From the NCBI GenBank assembly GCA_041447245.1, contig JBGMEA010000004.1:1-37335 (forward strand): a DNA stretch of 37,335 bases, written 5' to 3'. This document shows positions 32,597 through 37,335 of this stretch, piece by piece. Made by a program: the position numbers and the translations under genes. The notes under the pieces are model-generated. The model was not told the DNA's origin. It was given only the letters and a program-made list of their open reading frames with translations, and did no database searches. Positions within the stretch are counted from its first letter, which is position 1. Each line of letters starts with the position of its first letter. This DNA is from JBGMEA01 sp041447245 (GTDB taxonomy: Bacteria; Bacillota; Clostridia; Eubacteriales; Anaerofustaceae).

Positions 32597-33791
32597 ATCA
32601 TTGACAGTCAGCCAACTGAATAAGTATATCAGCGGATTGATGGAGTTTGATGATGTGCTGTCCAATCTGACGGTGAAAGGAGAAATATCGAATTTTAAGC
32701 GTCACTCTTCCGGACATCTTTATTTTTCGATCAAAGACGATGATTCGAAAATCAGTTGCGTGATGTTTAAAAGTGCAGCATACCGCTTGGATTTTGATCC
32801 GATTGACGGAATCAATGTCATGATTAAGGGACGTGTCAGCGTTTATGAGAAAAACGGTACTTATCAGATTTACGTTGAAAAAATGAACGAAGATGGGATC
32901 GGATCGCTTTACGAGCGTTATAATCGTCTCTTGGATTTGCTGAAGGAAAAAGGGTATTTCGATCCTTCCAGGAAAAAACAGATTCCGTTTCTGCCGAAAC
33001 GGGTAGCAGTGGTAACATCGCCGACCGGAGCTGCGGTGCGGGATTTGATTTCGATTATGAAACGTCGATTCCCTGCCGTTCGTATTCTTGTCTGCCCGGT
33101 ACTTGTTCAGGGCGAGTCTGCTCCTCTCGATATAGCACTGATGATTGATCTGATAAACAAAGAAAATTTGGCTGATTTGATCATTACCGGAAGAGGCGGA
33201 GGATCAATCGAAGAACTGTGGGCATTTAACGAACGGGTTGTTGCAGAAAGTATTTTCAAATCGCACATACCGGTGATTTCAGCAGTCGGACATGAAACTG
33301 ATTTTACAATAGCTGATTTTGTGGCTGATTTGAGGGCGGCTACGCCGTCGGCAGCAGCCGAACTTGCCGTTCCCGATGTCGGAGATGTTCGGTTCGCTAT
33401 CGACCGTTATCGGAGAATTTTGGAAGAATCGCTGCAACAAATGGTCGCATTTGAACGCCAACGATTAAAAGCAGTATCAAATTTATCTTTTTTTGCAAAA
33501 CCATTGGAATCAATCGAAAAACAGGCGATGAATATTGATTATCTCAGTGAGAAGTTGACGCAGCAAACAGCCGGCCGGATGCAATTACTGCGATCCGCAC
33601 TGAACGCAACGACATCTTTGTTAAATGGTTTATCCTATGAAAATGTTTTAAAACGCGGGTATTGCGTCCTCAGCAAAAACGGAGAGTATGTAAGTTCAAA
33701 CGAAATTGAACGAGATGACGAAATTGATATTATTGCGTATAATGAGATTATAGACGTGAACGTCAAAGGAAAGAGGAAACGGAGCATATGA
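32586..33791 (+). CDS. xseA: Exodeoxyribonuclease VII large subunit
   Basis: The 401-residue protein forms the catalytic subunit that degrades single-stranded DNA with XseB. It has the N-terminal OB fold (residues 1-100: LTVSQLNKYISGLM, then GEISNF), and the catalytic region with RVAVVTSPTGAAVRD (137-151), GRGGGSIEELWAFN, and S-A-V-G-H-E-T-D-F-T-I-A-D-F-V-A-D-x-R-A-x-T-P-S-A-A-A-E. Then a long coiled-coil region and a C-terminal segment with YENVLKRGYCVL follow. The start is TTG at 32586, with GAGAGGA upstream, inside the end of the previous gene. It overlaps xseB by four bases. Confidence 0.96.
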   Translation: MENKSLTVSQLNKYISGLMEFDDVLSNLTVKGEISNFKRHSSGHLYFSIKDDDSKISCVMFKSAAYRLDFDPIDGINVMIKGRVSVYEKNGTYQIYVEKMNEDGIGSLYERYNRLLDLLKEKGYFDPSRKKQIPFLPKRVAVVTSPTGAAVRDLISIMKRRFPAVRILVCPVLVQGESAPLDIALMIDLINKENLADLIITGRGGGSIEELWAFNERVVAESIFKSHIPVISAVGHETDFTIADFVADLRAATPSAAAELAVPDVGDVRFAIDRYRRILEESLQQMVAFERQRLKAVSNLSFFAKPLESIEKQAMNIDYLSEKLTQQTAGRMQLLRSALNATTSLLNGLSYENVLKRGYCVLSKNGEYVSSNEIERDDEIDIIAYNEIIDVNVKGKRKRSI

Positions 33792-34021
33792 GTAAAGAAA
33801 TATCGTTTGAGCAGAATATGAATCGTTTGGAAGAAATCGTGGAAGATATTCAATCCAATAAAATTACGTTGAATGATTCCATTCGCTTATTTGAAGAAGG
33901 GATGACTCTGATCGGTAATTTGAATGAAGAACTCAATCGTGCAGAAGAAAAGGTAAAGGTATTGCTTGCTAAGAACGGCGAACTGAAAGAAGCGGACTAT
34001 AATACGGGAGAAGTGGACTGA
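33788..34021 (+). CDS. xseB: Exodeoxyribonuclease VII small subunit
   Basis: The 77-residue helical protein binds along the XseA coiled coil. It shows the family pattern S-F-E-Q-N-M-N-R-L-E-E-I-V-E-D-I-Q-S and L-x-D-S-I-R-L-F-E-E-G-M-T-L-I. Its ATG overlaps the TGA of xseA (ATGA), so the subunits are translationally coupled. The length is normal. The next gene, ispA, starts two bases after its stop. Confidence 0.95.
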   Translation: MSKEISFEQNMNRLEEIVEDIQSNKITLNDSIRLFEEGMTLIGNLNEELNRAEEKVKVLLAKNGELKEADYNTGEVD

Positions 34022-34023
34022 CA

Positions 34024-34905
34024 TTGTTTGAAAAGGAACTGAATCGAAAGGCGGAAGAATCGGAACGGATATTGAGAGATTACTTCCCGAATGAGCAGTA
34101 TCCGCAGGAAATTTATCGAAGCGCATCCTATAGTCTGTTTGCCGGCGGAAAGCGGATTCGTCCGATTCTTATAATGGAGGCATGCAGGCTTTGCGGTGGA
34201 TCTGTCGCAGATTGTGCGCCTCTTGCAGCAGCAATGGAGATGATTCATACTTATTCTCTGATTCATGATGATTTGCCTTGTATGGATGATGATGATCTCC
34301 GAAGAGGAAAACCGACAAACCACATCATGTTCGGAGAAGCAGTTGCAGTATTGGCGGGAGATGCTCTGCTGAATTTGGCCTACGAAACGATTTTGAAAGG
34401 ATATTTCTCCTCTGCGTCAAAAGCATCATACATGACAGGTGCACGGATTATTGCTCAGGCGGCAGGAATGGATGGGATGATTGGCGGGCAGACGTCAGAT
34501 ATCCTCAATGAAGGCAAGGAACCTGATCCTGAGTTGTTGGAGTATATTCACAGTCACAAAACGGGAGCATTGATTAAGGCCTCTGTCTTGGCCGGAGCTG
34601 CGGCAGCGGGAGCTGGCAGCGATGCAATGTCGGCATTGGAAGTATACGGAAACATTATAGGACTGATGTTTCAAATTTCGGATGATATTCTTGATGTTGT
34701 CGGTCACGAATCGGAGCTTGGGAAAAAAACGAACGCCGATGCCCAACACAGCAAAATGACTTATCCGTATGTATACGGAATGGAAGCCTCTTACCGTAAG
34801 GCTCATGAATTGTACGCAAATGCAGGGGCAGCACTGAACCGCTTCGGAGAATCCGCATCGTTTTTAACAGATCTTGCCGAATATCTGTATAAAAGAAATA
34901 AATAA
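34024..34905 (+). CDS. ispA: Farnesyl diphosphate synthase (short-chain polyprenyl synthase)
   Basis: The 293-residue protein joins isopentenyl and allylic diphosphates to make farnesyl diphosphate for undecaprenol and quinone synthesis. The first Asp-rich motif is D82-D-L-P-C-M-D-D-D-D91, with two residues between the Asp pairs as in bacterial type II enzymes, and the second is D220-D-I-L-D224. GGKRIRP (41-47) is present as well. The start is a TTG at 34024 just after xseB; the ribosome site is weak, so the exact start is not secure. The order xseA-xseB-ispA is common in Firmicutes. It ends the transcript; no clear terminator is visible before the cggR promoters. Confidence 0.94.
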   Translation: MFEKELNRKAEESERILRDYFPNEQYPQEIYRSASYSLFAGGKRIRPILIMEACRLCGGSVADCAPLAAAMEMIHTYSLIHDDLPCMDDDDLRRGKPTNHIMFGEAVAVLAGDALLNLAYETILKGYFSSASKASYMTGARIIAQAAGMDGMIGGQTSDILNEGKEPDPELLEYIHSHKTGALIKASVLAGAAAAGAGSDAMSALEVYGNIIGLMFQISDDILDVVGHESELGKKTNADAQHSKMTYPYVYGMEASYRKAHELYANAGAALNRFGESASFLTDLAEYLYKRNK

Positions 34906-34911
34906 AATGCT

Positions 34912-34939
34912 TTGCATAAAAAAACAGATTTGATATAAT
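34912..34939 (+). promoter_or_regulatory. cggR upstream promoter P1
   Basis: TTGCAT (34912-34917), 16-base spacer, TATAAT (34934-34939), with an extended TGA before the -10. Confidence 0.75.
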
Positions 34940-34946
34940 ATACCTA

Positions 34947-34975
34947 TTGCATAGAAGAATCAAGCGCGTTATAAT
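34947..34975 (+). promoter_or_regulatory. cggR downstream promoter P2
   Basis: TTGCAT (34947-34952), 17-base spacer, TATAAT (34970-34975). Its predicted start (about 34982) falls on the first GTCCCG of the candidate operator. Confidence 0.7.
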
Positions 34976-35006
34976 AAAACTGTCCCGTAGGGGCAGTTTT
35001 GTCCCG
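34976..35006 (+). promoter_or_regulatory. Candidate CggR operator and leader hairpin
   Basis: GTCCCG occurs at 34982-34987 and again at 35001-35006, 19 bases apart. The opposite strand reads CGGGAC twice; the B. subtilis CggR operator has two CGGGAC units about 20 bases apart. The first unit also lies in an 11-bp hairpin, AAAACTGTCCC (34976-34986) with GGGGCAGTTTT (34990-35000), loop GTA. The operator sits between the promoters and the gene, as in B. subtilis. Confidence 0.6.
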
Positions 35007-35021
35007 TTTTAGGAGTAAATA

Positions 35022-36032
35022 ATGGATTTATTCAGCGCGCAGCGCCTGGTCGGAGAAGACGCAATTCAAATGATATACGAACGATATCAAATATTGGATT
35101 ATATCAAACATAACCAGCCTGCGGGAAGACGAAAGATTACGGAACAATTGAATCTGCCTGAGCGTCAGGTAAGAAATCATTTGGATTACCTGTACAAAAA
35201 GAATATTATTTTGATTGATAAGCGAGGGGTTCTTCTGAATGAAAACGCGGAAGACGTCACCCCGTTTTTATATGAGTATTTTGCGAAAATATTCTCTTCC
35301 TACGAAAAGGAGATGCGTTTGCAGTCGATCCTCGGTGTGAAAAAAGTGCTGATAGCAAGAGGCAATTCAGACAAAGAGCCGAGTGCATTGAATAATCTTG
35401 GTCTGGCTGCTGAGAGTTATTTTACGGAGCAATTGGATAAAGAGGGATTGATTGCGGTGTCCGGCGGCACTGCATTGAAAGCATTTGCAGACAACCTGAG
35501 AAGCATTCCGAAACCCAATTATACGGTCGTTCCTGTCAGAGGCGCAATCGGGAGCAGCCATTCTTATCAGGCGAATACGATTGCTTTTTACACCAGTATG
35601 AAGCTGAAATGCGATATGTATGAGTTGAATATCCCTGATACGATTGATACCAATCTGATTCTGAGTTTGGCGAATCATCCGGATATCAAGGCTGTGACAC
35701 AGAAATATAAGCTAATCGACATTTTGATATTCGGAGTCGGAAGACCCGAAATTTTAGCGGAATATCGTCATTTAAGCGGAATTGAAAAAGAAAAGATTGT
35801 GCAGATGAATGCGGTGGCCGAAGCTGTCGGCTATTACCTGAATCAAGATGGAGAAGTGATTAAAAAAGCTTCCGGCATCGGACTCGAGTTGGATGATCTG
35901 AAACGGATTCCCGTTAAAATAGCGGTAGCCGGCGGTGCATCCAAAGCAAAAGCAATAAAAGCATTGAGTGCTTTCATGAAAGATGTGGTAATCATCACGG
36001 ATGAAGGCTGTGCAGATGTTTTATTGAAATAA
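35022..36032 (+). CDS. cggR: Central glycolytic genes regulator CggR (SorC family)
   Basis: The 336-residue protein represses the glycolytic operon and is released by fructose 1,6-bisphosphate in B. subtilis. The N-terminal winged helix (about 15-75) contains GRRKITEQLNLPERQVRNHLDYL. The C-terminal sugar-phosphate domain (about 90-330) has VSGGTALKAFADNL, VPVRGAIGSSHSYQANTIA, FGVGRPEI and the final VAGGASKAKAI. The length fits CggR. AGGAG precedes the ATG. It is followed by gapA after 38 bases and then pgk, the standard order, so it is autoregulated through the upstream operator (inference from gene order and site). Confidence 0.93.
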   Translation: MDLFSAQRLVGEDAIQMIYERYQILDYIKHNQPAGRRKITEQLNLPERQVRNHLDYLYKKNIILIDKRGVLLNENAEDVTPFLYEYFAKIFSSYEKEMRLQSILGVKKVLIARGNSDKEPSALNNLGLAAESYFTEQLDKEGLIAVSGGTALKAFADNLRSIPKPNYTVVPVRGAIGSSHSYQANTIAFYTSMKLKCDMYELNIPDTIDTNLILSLANHPDIKAVTQKYKLIDILIFGVGRPEILAEYRHLSGIEKEKIVQMNAVAEAVGYYLNQDGEVIKKASGIGLELDDLKRIPVKIAVAGGASKAKAIKALSAFMKDVVIITDEGCADVLLK

Positions 36033-36070
36033 AGAATTATTATTTTATTGGTTATTTTTAGGAGGAAAAC

Positions 36071-37069
36071 ATGGCTGTAAAAGTTGCAATCAACGGATTT
36101 GGAAGAATCGGACGTCTGGCGTTCCGAAAAATGTTCGGGACGGAAGGATTTGATATTGTTGCAATCAATGATTTGACTAATGCAGAAACCCTTGCTCATC
36201 TGCTGAAGTATGATTCTTGTCAGGGGAAATACAAATCGGATTCGATCACTTCAAAAGACAATGTGATCTATGTTGACGGAGAAGACATCATGGTGTATGC
36301 GCAGAAGGATCCGGAATTGCTTCCTTGGAAAGAATTGGATGTGGATGTGGTCTTGGAATGCACAGGATTTTTCACAAATAAAGAAGGCGCTGAAAAGCAC
36401 ATCAAAGCAGGCGCGAAAAAAGTCATCATTTCGGCGCCCGCAAAAGGTGATATGAAAACGATTGTTTACAACGTAAACAATCATGTGCTGGACGGATCGG
36501 AAACCGTTGTTTCCGGAGCATCCTGCACGACGAATTGTCTGGCTCCCGTTGCAAAAGTGCTTGATGAAACATTCGGCATCGAAATGGGGTATATGACAAC
36601 GGTGCATGCCTATACCAACGATCAGGTAACATTGGACGGACCGCACAAAGATTTGAGACGTGCTCGTGCGGCTGCGGAAAATATCGTTCCCACAACGACA
36701 GGCGCTGCAGCAGCTGTCGGACTTGTGCTTCCTCAACTCAAAGGCAAAATGGATGGATATGCACTCCGTGTGCCTGTAAAAACTGGCTCACTGGTTGATT
36801 TAACCTGCGAACTGAAAAAGAAAGCAACCGTGGAAGAAATCAATGCTGCTTTGAGCGCAGCTGCCAATGAAACTCTCGGCGTGACAAACGATCCGATTGT
36901 TTCCACGGATATCATTGGCATGAGTTTCGGCTCACTTGTTGATTTGCAACTGACAGCAATTATGGATGTGGACGGAAAACAGCTTGTGAAAGTGGTTTCC
37001 TGGTATGACAATGAAATGTCTTATACCAACCAGTTGATTCGTCTGACCAAATATATCGCATCTATGTAA
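36071..37069 (+). CDS. gapA: Glyceraldehyde-3-phosphate dehydrogenase (NAD-type)
   Basis: The 332-residue glycolytic enzyme oxidises glyceraldehyde 3-phosphate to 1,3-bisphosphoglycerate. It has INGFGRIGR (7-15), D34 at the end of the second strand, which favours NAD over NADP, the catalytic Cys152 in S-G-A-S-C-T-T-N-C-L-A-P, and His179 in T-T-V-H-A-Y-T. The C-terminal W-Y-D-N-E-M-S-Y segment is intact. AGGAGG precedes the ATG. It lies in the cggR operon and is followed by pgk after 12 bases. Confidence 0.98.
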   Translation: MAVKVAINGFGRIGRLAFRKMFGTEGFDIVAINDLTNAETLAHLLKYDSCQGKYKSDSITSKDNVIYVDGEDIMVYAQKDPELLPWKELDVDVVLECTGFFTNKEGAEKHIKAGAKKVIISAPAKGDMKTIVYNVNNHVLDGSETVVSGASCTTNCLAPVAKVLDETFGIEMGYMTTVHAYTNDQVTLDGPHKDLRRARAAAENIVPTTTGAAAAVGLVLPQLKGKMDGYALRVPVKTGSLVDLTCELKKKATVEEINAALSAAANETLGVTNDPIVSTDIIGMSFGSLVDLQLTAIMDVDGKQLVKVVSWYDNEMSYTNQLIRLTKYIASM

Positions 37070-37081
37070 TAGGGGAGAACG

Positions 37082-37335
37082 ATGAAAACAATTCATGATG
37101 TTAATTTTAGCGGTAAGACAGTATTGATGCGGGTAGACTTTAATGTTCCGTTTGACAAACAGGGGAACATCACGGATAATCTGCGCATCGTCAGTGAAAT
37201 ACCGACAATTGAATATCTGGTTTCAAAGGGAGCAAAGGTGATTCTTTGCTCCCATTTGGGGCGTCCTGACGGAAAAGCAGATCCTGCATATTCTCTTGCT
37301 CCTGTCGCAAAAGAACTCAGCGCGCAAATGAACCA
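37082..37335 (+). CDS. pgk: Phosphoglycerate kinase, N-terminal part (cut by window end)
   Basis: The first 84 residues are present. They read VLMRVDFNVPFDKQGNITDN and RIVSEIPTIEYLVSKGAKV, then ILCSHLGRPDGK, which contain the substrate-binding Asp, Asn and His-Leu-Gly-Arg residues of phosphoglycerate kinase. GGGGAGAACG stands before the ATG. It makes ATP and 3-phosphoglycerate from the product of gapA. The rest lies outside the window, with no frame break in the visible part. Confidence 0.97.
   Translation, partial: MKTIHDVNFSGKTVLMRVDFNVPFDKQGNITDNLRIVSEIPTIEYLVSKGAKVILCSHLGRPDGKADPAYSLAPVAKELSAQMN

Noticed and set aside
1..37335. CRISPR array, prophage, complete insertion sequence or integrase genes
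   Set aside because: No regularly spaced repeats and no transposase, integrase or phage structural gene were seen among the recognised frames.

Overview
The window looks like chromosomal DNA of an anaerobic, low-to-moderate GC Firmicute, most likely a Clostridia member near the acetogenic Eubacteriaceae type. The indications are a corrinoid methyltransferase set (a UroD-type methyltransferase, two corrinoid proteins and a methyltetrahydrofolate:corrinoid methyltransferase), a K+-dependent membrane pyrophosphatase, KtrAB, a MurT/GatD-like pair, a CggR-led glycolytic operon and many sigma-A-like promoters with GGAGG ribosome sites. The taxonomic call is inference from gene families; no 16S or other marker is present.

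Layout. 1-360: C-terminal piece of a membrane transporter, probably broken. 471-6352: methyl-transfer cluster, consisting of corrinoid protein 1, a PucR-type regulator transcribed divergently from a UroD-family methyltransferase, a small membrane protein, corrinoid protein 2 (identical to the first except for one residue) and the methyl-THF methyltransferase. The expected flow is methylated substrate -> UroD-type enzyme -> corrinoid protein -> methyl-THF enzyme -> folate pool. 6353-6798 has no gene and carries inverted repeats. 6799-6875: tRNA-Pro(GGG). 6966-18925 is almost entirely minus strand: galE; a BMP-type nucleoside ABC transporter (two permeases, one ATPase) behind prmA; mscL; clpB behind a ribbon-helix-helix-like protein; and a divergent MurT/GatD-like pair.

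19043-25337 is mainly plus strand: secG-hppA, a TipA-like MerR regulator with its own operator-promoter, a convergent ABC exporter, and an M24 peptidase. 25452-28083 (minus): a membrane-anchored metallophosphoesterase and an alpha/beta-hydrolase-like multi-pass membrane protein lacking the nucleophile serine. 28307-31108 (plus): ktrB-ktrA and a SpoU-family RNA methyltransferase. 31266-34905: nusB, a TsaD-like paralogue, xseA, xseB and ispA, tightly packed or overlapping. 34912-37335: tandem promoters, a candidate CggR operator, cggR, gapA and the start of pgk.

The points most worth a second look are: the GatD-like subunit that has lost both expected catalytic residues while its MurT-like partner is also diverged; the RHH-like gene in front of clpB with a 22-bp dyad lying over the promoter; the protein-identical but synonymously diverged corrinoid duplicates; the predicted non-catalytic hydrolase fused to a membrane domain; and the cggR leader. 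I found no CRISPR array, prophage or complete insertion sequence.
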